Source of the DNA: Algoriphagus vanfongensis DSM 17529
Lineage (GTDB): Bacteria > Bacteroidota > Bacteroidia > Cytophagales > Cyclobacteriaceae
Length of the DNA stretch: 64,000 bases
Assembly: GCF_000429465.1 (NCBI RefSeq)
Contig: NZ_AUBX01000015.1
Span: forward strand, 372,001 to 436,000
Reading direction: 5' to 3'
Shown here: one piece after another, positions 1 through 8,055 of the stretch
Layout of the letters: the number at the start of each line of letters is the position of its first letter
How positions within the stretch are numbered: the first letter of the stretch is position 1
Notes under the pieces: model-generated
Seen by the model: the letters and a program-made list of their open reading frames with translations, nothing else
Database searches by the model: none
What the model was told of the DNA's origin: nothing
Position numbers and translations under genes: made by a program

Positions 1-275
1 CTTCCATCAAAAAGCAGTTCCAGTTGATTGTCTCCGTGCTTGTAACGATAGACCCCGCACAACTGACGGTAGATCATTCGGATTCTCTCCAATGGAAACT
101 GGTTGGTATCCAAAATTTTGGCATAGGTCTCGTCCATCAGTTGGAGAGGATTGTACAAAAAAGTGTAAGATCGCTTGAGCTCAAAGACCATTTGTTCCAA
201 AAGCTCCTCTTCCATGACGAACTGAGCCTGACGCAGGATGTAGTTTTTGTCTAATGGAAAGAGTTTTTCAATCAT
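1..275 (-). CDS. Unrecognised protein, C-terminal part cut off by the window edge
   Basis: An open minus-strand frame runs from an ATG at 275 off the left edge, giving 91 codons with no stop. The visible N-terminus (MIEKLFPLDKNYILRQAQFV...) is rich in Glu, Leu and aromatic residues and predicted helical, with no signal peptide or membrane segment. I do not recognise the family. A TAnnTTTG box on the minus strand (TATTTTTG, 295-302) lies about 20 bases upstream of the ATG and supports this start. The neighbouring minus-strand gene starts separately at 760, so this gene probably has its own promoter. Confidence 0.6.
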   Translation of the reverse strand, partial: MIEKLFPLDKNYILRQAQFVMEEELLEQMVFELKRSYTFLYNPLQLMDETYAKILDTNQFPLERIRMIYRQLCGVYRYKHGDNQLELLFDG

Positions 276-294
276 TTTGGATTTTTCTAAGGCA

Positions 295-302
295 CAAAAA
301 TA
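295..302 (-). promoter_or_regulatory. Candidate -7 box (TATTTTTG)
   Basis: The octamer TATTTTTG read on the minus strand matches the Bacteroidota -7 consensus TAnnTTTG and lies about 20 bases before the ATG at 275. I see no convincing TTTG -33 box, so the match is suggestive only. Confidence 0.35.
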
Positions 303-370
303 GGGAATTCTTTCTTTAGGAGAATGGAGATTGGGAGAAAAGAGATTTAAAATGGGGAATTTTAATTATT

Positions 371-760
371 CTATGGATTCTTATTGTTTGAATTCTCTTT
401 CTTTAAATAATAGATAAAACCATTAAGGACTTTAAGTGATTCAAGAACCATTTCACGGAAATGTAGGTAGGTTTCATTCGAAATATAATTTTCATCCTTT
501 GCCACTATTAAATGGTCCAATATCTCTGAAATTGACCCCCTAGCATTGTAGTAGAATTTATTCGAATCTAGGTAATGAAACCTTCCCCAACCTTCTGCAA
601 TATTGGCTGTGACCGATCTGGCTGCTCTTAATAATTGAGATTTGAGATCATACTTTTCTGAATTTGGGATTTGAGGTAAAACCTTAATTTTTAATTCCTT
701 TTTTAAAGTATACGCAAGCTGCCAGCACTTTAAATTTTCAAAAGTTTCAGATTTTTCCAT
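371..760 (-). CDS. Four-helix bundle protein (S23 / IVS-encoded family)
   Basis: This 129-residue protein matches the four-helix-bundle family first described from 23S rRNA intervening sequences. The start FENLKCWQLAYTL, the central RAARSVTANIAEGWGR segment and the following 'GSISEILDHL' helix are hallmarks of the family. Members form small homopentameric helical bundles with no established biochemical role. The conserved IAEGxGR turn is intact. There is no rRNA gene nearby, so this is the free-standing form common in Bacteroidota. It lies on the same strand as the LOG-family gene, with 84 bases between them. The ATG at 760 is the only reasonable start. Confidence 0.88.
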   Translation of the reverse strand: MEKSETFENLKCWQLAYTLKKELKIKVLPQIPNSEKYDLKSQLLRAARSVTANIAEGWGRFHYLDSNKFYYNARGSISEILDHLIVAKDENYISNETYLHFREMVLESLKVLNGFIYYLKKENSNNKNP

Positions 761-844
761 AAAGCGCTATTGAAATAATTAATCAATTTATTTGTATTGA
801 TTTTCTCTCTAAACTCTTGATCTCTCAATCTCTAATTCTCCCAT

Positions 845-1408
845 TCACCAATCCGCCGGCCTCTTTGCTTGGTATGCTGCCATTTGGTCCAGTAAATCCA
901 CCGGATCATCCGACACGATCAGCAATTCTTCCTGTTCAGGATACAAAAATCCTTCTTCCATGGCATGATTCAGGAAGTCAATCAACTTATCGTAATAGCC
1001 ATTGACATTATAGAGAGCCAAGGGTTTCTTGATATAGTGGAGTTGATTGAGAGTCATGATTTCAAAGAGCTCTTCCAAGGTGCCGATTCCGCCGGGCATT
1101 GCGATAAAACCATCTCCTCGCTCGGCCATGAGCCACTTTCTGTCTCTCATGGTCTCTACCACGATGAGTTCTGTGCAGCCTGTATGAGCTACTTCTCGAT
1201 CTACTAATTTTTGTGGAATGATTCCCAGCACCTCTTTGCCTGCTGATAACAGTTCGTCGGCGATCACACCCATCAGTCCTACCCGACCTGCTCCATAAAC
1301 CAAAGAATGATCCCTCTTGATCATTTCTTGAGCCAATGCTCTGACACCGGATTCGTATACTAAAGAGTTTCCGGTCCGGGAACCGCAATAGATGGTGATT
1401 TTTTTCAT
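845..1408 (-). CDS. LOG-family protein (cytokinin riboside 5'-monophosphate phosphoribohydrolase-like)
   Basis: A 187-residue Rossmann-fold protein of the LOG (TIGR00730) family. It opens with the nucleotide-binding strand and loop 'ITIYCGSRTGN' and carries the signature PGGIGTLEE at about residues 105-113, preceded by the conserved METMRDRKWLM segment. Family members hydrolyse nucleoside 5'-monophosphates to release the base and ribose 5-phosphate; in bacteria the physiological substrate is usually unknown, and many are annotated as lysine decarboxylase by mistake. Length is normal and both motifs are complete. It is divergent from rdgB, with about 100 bases between the starts, and both act on nucleotides, which may be coincidence. 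Confidence 0.9.
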   Translation of the reverse strand: MKKITIYCGSRTGNSLVYESGVRALAQEMIKRDHSLVYGAGRVGLMGVIADELLSAGKEVLGIIPQKLVDREVAHTGCTELIVVETMRDRKWLMAERGDGFIAMPGGIGTLEELFEIMTLNQLHYIKKPLALYNVNGYYDKLIDFLNHAMEEGFLYPEQEELLIVSDDPVDLLDQMAAYQAKRPADW

Positions 1409-1497
1409 GGGTAGCTACATATTATTCAACTTGATCGAAAATACTTGAATGATGTAAATCTGCAAAACCGAAAATTACCATCCCTTCGAATTTTGAC

Positions 1498-1505
1498 TAT
1501 TTTTG
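1498..1505 (+). promoter_or_regulatory. Promoter -7 box of rdgB (TATTTTTG)
   Basis: An exact TAnnTTTG match ends only 4 bases before the rdgB ATG at 1510. With a transcription start a few bases after the box, the mRNA would be leaderless or nearly so. No clear -33 TTTG was found at the usual distance. Confidence 0.45.
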
Positions 1506-1509
1506 GGGC

Positions 1510-2091
1510 ATGAAAATTTGCTTTGCGACCAACAACCGAAAGAAAATTGAAGAGGTAAAAGCCGCTCTGGGCGACGAGTTTCAAATAGTGTCTCTCGAGG
1601 AGATAGGATGCCGGGAAGAATTGCCGGAAACTGGTGACACCTTAGAATTTAATGCCTTTCAAAAAGCCCGATATGTAAAAGATAACTACGGAGTGGATTG
1701 CTTTGCTGATGATACAGGTCTGGAAGTTGAGGCTTTGAGTGGTGCTCCTGGAGTTTATTCTGGTAGATATGCTGGCGAACCCAGGTCAGATGAGCGGAAT
1801 ATAGACAAACTACTCGAAAACATGGTTGGTAAAGCAAAACGACAAGCCCGTTTTCGTACAGTCATTGCATTGATCTTGAATGGGAAAGAATATCAGTTTG
1901 ATGGGATAGCCCAAGGCGAGATTTTGGATCAGAGAATAGGTGAAAAAGGATTTGGCTATGACCCGGTATTTCGACCGACCGGCTATCAAAAGTCCTTTGC
2001 TGAACTGAGTATGGAAGAGAAAAATCAAATTTCTCATAGGGGCAAAGCGGTCCGAGCTTTGGTAGAATTTCTCCGCCAAAGAAAATTCTGA
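1510..2091 (+). CDS. rdgB: RdgB/HAM1-family non-canonical purine NTP pyrophosphatase
   Basis: A 193-residue cytosolic enzyme that hydrolyses dITP, ITP and XTP to the monophosphate and pyrophosphate, keeping deaminated purines out of DNA and RNA. Family motifs appear in order: the N-terminal phosphate-binding ATNNRKK (residues 6-12), the metal-binding FADDTGLEVEAL, the base-recognition segment GFGYDPVF and the C-terminal SHRGKA. Length is typical. The ATG at 1510 has no room for a Shine-Dalgarno sequence because the -7 promoter box sits directly upstream. It is followed 33 bases later by udk on the same strand, another nucleotide gene. Confidence 0.96.
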   Translation: MKICFATNNRKKIEEVKAALGDEFQIVSLEEIGCREELPETGDTLEFNAFQKARYVKDNYGVDCFADDTGLEVEALSGAPGVYSGRYAGEPRSDERNIDKLLENMVGKAKRQARFRTVIALILNGKEYQFDGIAQGEILDQRIGEKGFGYDPVFRPTGYQKSFAELSMEEKNQISHRGKAVRALVEFLRQRKF

Positions 2092-2111
2092 AAAACGCCT
2101 CAAAAAAGTTT

Positions 2112-2119
2112 TAACTTTG
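2112..2119 (+). promoter_or_regulatory. Candidate -7 box of udk (TAACTTTG)
   Basis: An exact TAnnTTTG match lies in the 33-base rdgB-udk gap, ending 5 bases before the udk ATG. It suggests that udk can be transcribed from its own promoter with a very short or absent leader. Confidence 0.45.
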
Positions 2120-2124
2120 TTGCC

Positions 2125-2745
2125 ATGCAAAAACCTTTCATCGTCGGCATCACAGGTGGGTCAGCTTCAGGTAAGACCCTATTTTTAGAGCGATTGTTGA
2201 GCACTTTTGAGCCCGGAGAGGTTTGTCTGATTTCTCAGGATAATTACTACAAACCCAGACACCAGCAGCCGATCGATGCCCAGGGAGTACACAATTTTGA
2301 CACCCCACATAGTATCGACTTTGAAGCGTATGCTTCTGATATTCGCAAAATCCAGAGTGGTGCCACTGTGGAGCGGGAGGAATATACTTTCAACAATGCC
2401 GCCAAAAAACCCAAGATGCTCACATTTCATTCGGCACCGGTGGTCGTAGTCGAAGGGATTTTTGTTCTTTATTATCCCGAATTGGCAGATTTGCTTGATC
2501 TCAAAATTTTTATTGATGCCAAAGACCATATCAAACTCAAGAGGAGGATCATTCGAGATAAGGTCGAGCGTGGCTATGATCTGGACGATGTCCTGTATCG
2601 CTATGAGATGCATGTGATGCCTACCTATGAGAAATACATCAAGCCCTTCAAAAATGAGGCTGATCTGATCGTCACCAACAACCATAATTTTGACAAAGCA
2701 CTTGATGTAGTGCGCTCCTATTTGCGTTCAAAGTCAGGGAAATAG
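2125..2745 (+). CDS. udk: Uridine kinase
   Basis: A 206-residue P-loop kinase that phosphorylates uridine (and usually cytidine) to UMP or CMP using ATP or GTP in pyrimidine salvage. The Walker A motif GGSASGKT is at residues 11-18. The nucleoside-binding region follows (ISQDNYYK, then NFDTPHSIDF), then VVVEGIFVLYYPELADLLDLK, whose VEGIF strand is typical of uridine kinases, and a lid-type RRIIRDKVERG. Length and motif order match the family. It is followed after 55 bases by a small membrane-protein gene with its own promoter box. Confidence 0.96.
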   Translation: MQKPFIVGITGGSASGKTLFLERLLSTFEPGEVCLISQDNYYKPRHQQPIDAQGVHNFDTPHSIDFEAYASDIRKIQSGATVEREEYTFNNAAKKPKMLTFHSAPVVVVEGIFVLYYPELADLLDLKIFIDAKDHIKLKRRIIRDKVERGYDLDDVLYRYEMHVMPTYEKYIKPFKNEADLIVTNNHNFDKALDVVRSYLRSKSGK

Positions 2746-2786
2746 GAAAAAAAAGCCCTAAAACTGCGTGAGTTTCAAATATTGGC

Positions 2787-2794
2787 TATATTTG
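2787..2794 (+). promoter_or_regulatory. Promoter -7 box (TATATTTG) that decides the start of the next gene
   Basis: An exact TAnnTTTG box ends 6 bases before the ATG at 2801. It lies inside the longer open frame that could begin at a GTG at 2768, so the ATG at 2801 is the better start. The mRNA would have almost no leader. Confidence 0.45.
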
Positions 2795-2800
2795 CGCAAA

Positions 2801-3145
2801 ATGAAAAATAGAAAGCCAAATAGCAGATTGTTCCAACAGCGCATTACCGTGATGCTGGCACTTTTGCTGTGCTTCTTTATTTCTTCTGTAGAATATTCCT
2901 CTCTGGAGGAGTCTATTCAAGTGGAGCAGCAAGCAGATGCAGACTCCCATGATACCTTTTTGAATGTAGCAGTAGATGCGGTGGTACCTTTTGCAGTGCA
3001 AGTATCACAATCTGTTTTTTACCTGATTTATGAAATCATCAGTTTTGAGCCAGCTTCTTTTGTGGCTGAGACTGTACAGATTCCTGAGCTCAATCAGCTC
3101 GGAGATATACTTTTTACCAGAATTATCTCCACGAAGGGACCCTAA
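2801..3145 (+). CDS. Small hypothetical membrane-anchored protein upstream of secDF
   Basis: A 114-residue protein that I do not recognise. A basic N-terminus (KNRKPNSRLFQQR) is followed by a hydrophobic segment MLALLLCFFISSV that fits an inside-in membrane anchor or uncleaved signal. An acidic stretch (EESIQVEQQADADS) and a second moderately hydrophobic region around VPFAVQVSQSVFYLIYEII follow. No catalytic motif is visible. The frame stays open upstream to a GTG at 2768, but the promoter box at 2787-2794 argues for the ATG at 2801. Its place just before secDF could mean a role at the membrane, which is only inference from position. Confidence 0.65.
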   Translation: MKNRKPNSRLFQQRITVMLALLLCFFISSVEYSSLEESIQVEQQADADSHDTFLNVAVDAVVPFAVQVSQSVFYLIYEIISFEPASFVAETVQIPELNQLGDILFTRIISTKGP

Positions 3146-3172
3146 ATCTTCTTTTTCCCTATTTATTCCTGA

Positions 3173-3191
3173 GTAAACCCTGAGGGTTTGC
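3173..3191. other. Short hairpin upstream of secDF
   Basis: The arms AAACCC and GGGTTT are separated by TGA and extend by a G-T and a G-C pair, giving an 8-pair stem. The sequence downstream is not T-rich, so it is a poor intrinsic terminator. It may end the upstream transcript weakly or sit in the secDF leader. Confidence 0.35.
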
Positions 3192-3235
3192 TTGCCCCTA
3201 CATTCTAAAAAAACAATTAATTAATATCTATACCT

Positions 3236-6196
3236 ATGCAAAACAAAGGTGTCATTGTGTTTTTGACAGTGATTATCACAGGCCTATGTCTGTATTATCT
3301 GTCATTCACATTTGTATCAAACGGCATCCAGCAAAAAGCCAACGCTTACGCTACGGATGCTTCGGGCAATGTTGATTTTGCCCAAAGAAGAGCCTACTTG
3401 GACTCTGTCTGGAGAGAACCAGTTTATAATTTTCTCGGAGCTGATTTTACCTATCAGGAAGTAAAAGAAACAGAACTAGGGCTAGGACTTGATCTTCAAG
3501 GTGGGATGCATGTCACTTTGGAAGTTTCTCCTGTAGAAATCGTCAAAGGTCTGGCAGGAAACCCGAAAGATGCAGGCTTCAACAAAGCTGTGGATGAGGC
3601 AAAAGAAGCTTCCAAAACCTCTACAGATAAGTTTGTGGACTTGTTCTACAGCGCATGGCAAGCCAATAATTCAGGTAAAAACTTGAGTAGCATTTTTGCC
3701 ACTGCTGCCAATCGTGGAAGAATCTCGTTGGAAACTTCTGATTCTGAGATTCTTTCTATCATCGACACAGAAGTAGAAAATGCGATCGATCGTTCTTTTA
3801 ATATCCTAAGAACTCGTATTGATAGATTCGGTACTTCTCAGCCAAATATTCAAAGAATCCAAGGATCTGGTAGAATCCAGATCGAATTGCCTGGTGTGGA
3901 TAATCAAGAGCGTGTGAGAAACCTGCTTCAAGGAGTGGCAAAGCTTCAGTTCTGGGAAGTAGCAGAGATGAACGAATTGGGTGGTGCGCTTGAAGCGATC
4001 AATGCGACTTGGGTAGCTGCCAATAAAAACACAAACACATCTGCTGCTGATACAGTAGCCACAGGTGAGCTTTCAGAAGAAGACTCTTTGAGAAATGCTC
4101 TAGAAGAGCAATTGGCAGAGATCGATCCTTTGAATCCGAGCAACGACGTCTCTCCTATTTTCAGCCTTTTGTATCCAAACTACGGATTGGCTTACGAGGT
4201 GAGAGATACCATGATTATCAATAGAATCCTGAAGAGCGAAGATTACAAAGCATTTTTGCCAAGAGATATCAAATTGCTTTGGGGTGTAAAACCATTTACT
4301 CCTGAAGGTACTGATGACGAAGTATTGGAACTTTATGCCATCAAGGCTGAAAGAGGTACCAACGAAGCTCCTTTGGAAGGAGATGTCGTGACAGATGCTC
4401 GTCAGGTGTTGGATCAAACTTCCCGTCCGGCAGTATCCATGCAGATGAATGCTGAAGGTGCCAGAAAATGGAGGTCTCTGACCGGTGCCAATATTGGTAA
4501 AAGAATCGCTGTAGTCTTGGATGACTATGTCTATACTGCTCCTGTAGTCAATGGAGAAATTCCTTCCGGTCAATCAGAAATCTCCGGAAACTTCACGCTG
4601 CTAGAAGCACAGGATTTGGCAAATATCTTGAAGTCAGGATCTCTTCCTGCTCCTACTCAAATCGTAGAGGAAAGCATCATTGGCCCGACACTGGGTAAAG
4701 AAGCTCAGGGACAAGGTATCATTTCGATGGTTGCCGGTTTGGTGATCGTAGTGGTATTTATGGTGGCTTACTATGCCAAAGGTGGCCTGGTAGCTATCTC
4801 TGCCTTGGTATTCAACATCTTCTTTATCTTGGGTATTTTGGCCCAGTTGGGTGCTGCGTTGACTTTGCCAGGAATTGCCGGTATCGTATTGACGATCGGT
4901 ATGTCGATCGATGCGAACGTATTGATCTTTGAGCGTATCAAAGAAGAGCTCCGAAATGGTGCTGGCCTGATGGCTGCTATCAATGCTGGTTACAACAAAG
5001 CATTCTCTGCCATCCTTGACTCCAACGTCACTACTTTCTTGACAGGTGCGATTTTGTATGCATTGGGTCAAGGTCCTGTGAAAGGATTTGCAATCGTATT
5101 GATGATCGGTATCGCTTCATCCTTCTTCTCTTCTGTATTTATCACTCGCGTGATTGTATCATGGATGAGCAAGAAAGGCGATAATAGCTCCATTAGCTTT
5201 GCTACTCCATTTGCTAAAAATGCGCTTAGCAGCTTGAACTTCGACTTCTTGAGCAAGCGTAAAGTTGCTTATTTGATTTCTACGGGTATCATCGTCGTAG
5301 GTCTTGCGATCGCTGCGATCAATGGCTTGAAATTCGGGGTGGACTTTACCGGTGGTAGATCGTATATCGTTGCCTTTGAGCAGCCTGTTGTTCCTTCAGA
5401 CTTGAAGGTCGGTCTGGATTCAGAATTCGACGGATCTGTCGAGGTGAAAACTTACGGAGCAAACAATATTTTGAAAGTAACGACCTCTTACCTCATCAAT
5501 GAAGATGATGATGCTTCCAATAAAGAAGTAGAGGAAAAAGTAAAACAGGGAATCGCTTCTGTTACTGGATTGGCTTTCACGGCTGATGCTGAGAATATCG
5601 GTTCTGGTGAGTTTGCGATCACAGGATCTTCCAAAGTCGGAGCGACCGTAGCAGATGATATCAAAGCTTCTTCCGCTGAAGCGATGATTGCTGCTTTGAT
5701 CGCGATCTTCCTATACATCTTGGTAAGATTCCGCAAATGGCAGTTCTCTTTGGCGTCTATCATTGCTTTGGTTCACGATACCTTGTTTGTGATTGCAGCA
5801 TTTGCTATCGCTAGCGCACTGGGTGCCACCTTTGAGATTGATCAGGTATTTATCGCGGCGGTATTGACAGTGATCGGTTACTCGATAAACGATACCGTAA
5901 TTGTATTTGACCGTATCAGAGAGAATATAGAGAACAGAGGTACCGGTAAATTGGTGAAAGTATTCAATGATGCTATCAACCAGACTTTGGGCCGTACCTT
6001 GATTACCTCATTCACGACCATGATCGTGGTGATTGTCCTATTGATTTTTGGTGGTGAAGTATTGAGAGGATTCTCTTTCGCCCTATTCATCGGGATCGTG
6101 GTAGGTACTTATTCGTCAGTTTACATTGCGACTCCGATCGTAGTGGATTTGATGAAAAAAGATCTTGAAAAAGAAAAAGAAACGCAAAAAGCGTAA
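3236..6196 (+). CDS. secDF: Protein translocase subunit SecDF (fused SecD and SecF)
   Basis: A 986-residue inner-membrane protein that uses the proton gradient to pull exported proteins from the SecYEG channel. The SecD half has an N-terminal membrane helix, the LGLDLQGGMH motif near residue 84, a large periplasmic region and a helix block at about residues 494-642 that includes GMSIDANVLIFERIKEE. The SecF half starts near residue 664 and repeats the plan: a helix, FGVDFTGG near residue 702, then helices with GYSINDTVIVFDRIREN. Both key Asp-containing transmembrane motifs are intact. The single-chain form is usual in Bacteroidota. A strong terminator follows 16 bases after the stop. Confidence 0.97.
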   Translation: MQNKGVIVFLTVIITGLCLYYLSFTFVSNGIQQKANAYATDASGNVDFAQRRAYLDSVWREPVYNFLGADFTYQEVKETELGLGLDLQGGMHVTLEVSPVEIVKGLAGNPKDAGFNKAVDEAKEASKTSTDKFVDLFYSAWQANNSGKNLSSIFATAANRGRISLETSDSEILSIIDTEVENAIDRSFNILRTRIDRFGTSQPNIQRIQGSGRIQIELPGVDNQERVRNLLQGVAKLQFWEVAEMNELGGALEAINATWVAANKNTNTSAADTVATGELSEEDSLRNALEEQLAEIDPLNPSNDVSPIFSLLYPNYGLAYEVRDTMIINRILKSEDYKAFLPRDIKLLWGVKPFTPEGTDDEVLELYAIKAERGTNEAPLEGDVVTDARQVLDQTSRPAVSMQMNAEGARKWRSLTGANIGKRIAVVLDDYVYTAPVVNGEIPSGQSEISGNFTLLEAQDLANILKSGSLPAPTQIVEESIIGPTLGKEAQGQGIISMVAGLVIVVVFMVAYYAKGGLVAISALVFNIFFILGILAQLGAALTLPGIAGIVLTIGMSIDANVLIFERIKEELRNGAGLMAAINAGYNKAFSAILDSNVTTFLTGAILYALGQGPVKGFAIVLMIGIASSFFSSVFITRVIVSWMSKKGDNSSISFATPFAKNALSSLNFDFLSKRKVAYLISTGIIVVGLAIAAINGLKFGVDFTGGRSYIVAFEQPVVPSDLKVGLDSEFDGSVEVKTYGANNILKVTTSYLINEDDDASNKEVEEKVKQGIASVTGLAFTADAENIGSGEFAITGSSKVGATVADDIKASSAEAMIAALIAIFLYILVRFRKWQFSLASIIALVHDTLFVIAAFAIASALGATFEIDQVFIAAVLTVIGYSINDTVIVFDRIRENIENRGTGKLVKVFNDAINQTLGRTLITSFTTMIVVIVLLIFGGEVLRGFSFALFIGIVVGTYSSVYIATPIVVDLMKKDLEKEKETQKA

Positions 6197-6211
6197 GAAA
6201 AGCTGCTTGAT

Positions 6212-6247
6212 AAAAAAGGCCTTCAGGTGTTTCTGAAGGCCTTTTTT
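6212..6247 (+). terminator. Rho-independent terminator after secDF
   Basis: An A-run, the stem AAGGCCTTCAG / CTGAAGGCCTT with a 6-base loop, and a run of seven T form a textbook bidirectional terminator. It separates secDF from the convergent minus-strand gene ending at 6291. Confidence 0.92.
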
Positions 6248-6290
6248 TGTTAGCTGCTGAGTTAGGGATATATTTTTTGAGTAGGTGTGA

Positions 6291-7958
6291 TCAAGGAGTT
6301 TTTAACTTGTAGACCTTACCGTCAAATTTTGTCATCATGTAAATTTGGCCAGTGTTATCTTGTCCAAATTTCAGATCCACTCTTTTACAATTACATAGTT
6401 CTTTTGCGGTCATTTCTTTACCGTTAAAGATGATTTTCCAAGATTCCACTTTTGGATTTTCACCTTGTAGATCTGTTAGGAATAGTTTTCCTCCCGGTAC
6501 ATCCCCGAATAGAAATTTGCCTTTCAAATCTCCAGAGGGGATAAAATATCCAGCAATGATGGCATTGATCTCGTCATGATCCAGCTGGATCAGCGGATAG
6601 GTAGCTCCCAAGTCACTATCATCATTTGGCAAAGGGAAAATATCACTCATATTGCCATACGGATTGATGACAAAAGTCCCCTCTCGCTGGGGCCAGCCGT
6701 AGAATTTACCAGCTTCGATGACATTGAGTTCTTCGATATTATGATGACCTATATCTGTAGCTAAAAGGCGTCCATCTGAACTCCAGAAAACTCTGTTCGG
6801 ATTGCGAAATCCATAGGCATATACCTCCCCCGCTTTATTGGGATCATCCGCAAAGGGGTTGGATTGAGGGATTCCATACTTTCCATTGGTGCTGTTGGAG
6901 CCCTGAGGATCGATTCTCAAAATACTACTCCAAGGCAAACGTCCTTGATGATCAGCGATGAATGCAAAGCCGCTTTCCGCGCTACCGCCATCGCCTATTC
7001 CAATATATAGAAGCCCATAATCTTCATCTCCCACTTTTGCATGAGGATTAAATGCTAGCTCCTGTACGCCATGGATTTGGGTAGGGACGTCTATTCGGAA
7101 TAGCTCCCGTCCTTCACCACTATATGGGATTCCATTGGGGTTATTTGTTTTCCATTCGGTCAAGACCCATTGCATTTTCACCCGTATACTGTCCGCATAG
7201 CCAAAGTCAGGAACGGCACTGCCTGCTGGAACAGTATGTGAAGTGTACAAAAGGCCGTTTTGGATATAGTCCGGATGAAAAGCCCAGCTTCCAAATCCTG
7301 TAGCTAGTCCTGGTTTGGATATTAGTTCTGGCCTCTGTTTTTTTAGGTTTAAAAATTCCCTTGGTCTTCCGTCGATGATCTCATACATTACTCCATGTTG
7401 ATCTTGGATGAAAGTTCTTCCAGATACTGGCTCTGATTCCAGTTTGGTGATTTTTGCTATTGGGCTGACAGTATCGGTGGTTGGTAATTGGGCAAAAAAC
7501 TCCAACTCCAAGCGGATCCCAGAATCGGATATAGAATCTGGAATTGGGTCTTCTAGTTTGTCTGCTCGTTGCTCCAACTCCTTTTTTTCATACGTATGCA
7601 GATAGCTGAGGATCTGATCTAGCTGCTCTTCTCCTAGATTGGGGAAAGGCGGCATGTAGGTCTTGTACGCTGCAAAGGTTGCTTTTGCTCTTTCATCTCC
7701 GGACTCAATTACTTGAGTAGGATCCTTGATGAATGTTTTGATCCAATCAGAAGTCATTTCGTGAGTGACTCCGCTGAGATTGGGCCCGATGGCATTTTGG
7801 GTAAAGTTATGACAGGCTGCGCAATTTTGCTCAAATAAGGACTTACCGGCGATGATTTGTTCCTGATCCGAGGAGATGTCCCAGCCTGCATTTTTTTCTC
7901 CAGAGCAAGCAGCAAAAAGAGCTAGTGCTGGAAGAAAAAATTTGACAGTATTTTTCAT
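6291..7958 (-). CDS. Lipoprotein fusing cytochrome c to a PQQ-type sugar dehydrogenase domain
   Basis: A 555-residue exported lipoprotein. The signal peptide ends in a lipobox with Cys18 (LFAAC). A monohaem cytochrome c domain follows, with CAACH at residues 46-50 and a likely distal Met in TYMPPFPNL near residue 102. From about residue 180 to the end is a six-bladed beta-propeller of the glucose/sorbosone dehydrogenase (GSDH) family, with signatures such as GLLYIGIGDGG, YAYGFRNPNRVFW and DIGHHNIEELNVIEAGKFYGWP. The fold oxidises sugars or related alcohols with PQQ and would pass electrons to the attached haem. The real substrate is unknown. No PQQ biosynthesis gene is in the window. It lies downstream of the eCIS locus on the same strand and is probably unrelated to it. 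Confidence 0.9.
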   Translation of the reverse strand: MKNTVKFFLPALALFAACSGEKNAGWDISSDQEQIIAGKSLFEQNCAACHNFTQNAIGPNLSGVTHEMTSDWIKTFIKDPTQVIESGDERAKATFAAYKTYMPPFPNLGEEQLDQILSYLHTYEKKELEQRADKLEDPIPDSISDSGIRLELEFFAQLPTTDTVSPIAKITKLESEPVSGRTFIQDQHGVMYEIIDGRPREFLNLKKQRPELISKPGLATGFGSWAFHPDYIQNGLLYTSHTVPAGSAVPDFGYADSIRVKMQWVLTEWKTNNPNGIPYSGEGRELFRIDVPTQIHGVQELAFNPHAKVGDEDYGLLYIGIGDGGSAESGFAFIADHQGRLPWSSILRIDPQGSNSTNGKYGIPQSNPFADDPNKAGEVYAYGFRNPNRVFWSSDGRLLATDIGHHNIEELNVIEAGKFYGWPQREGTFVINPYGNMSDIFPLPNDDSDLGATYPLIQLDHDEINAIIAGYFIPSGDLKGKFLFGDVPGGKLFLTDLQGENPKVESWKIIFNGKEMTAKELCNCKRVDLKFGQDNTGQIYMMTKFDGKVYKLKTP

Positions 7959-8055
7959 TCTAGCTAATTAACTGATTTTGGGAATTGATCAAAATCAAAG
8001 CACACTGGAGTTCAGAGAATTTGCGGAATTGATTTCGGTTGAAAATACAAACCAA

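Noticed and set aside
4100..5071. Minus-strand open frames inside secDF
   Set aside because: Antisense shadows of a well-supported gene with repetitive low-information sequences.
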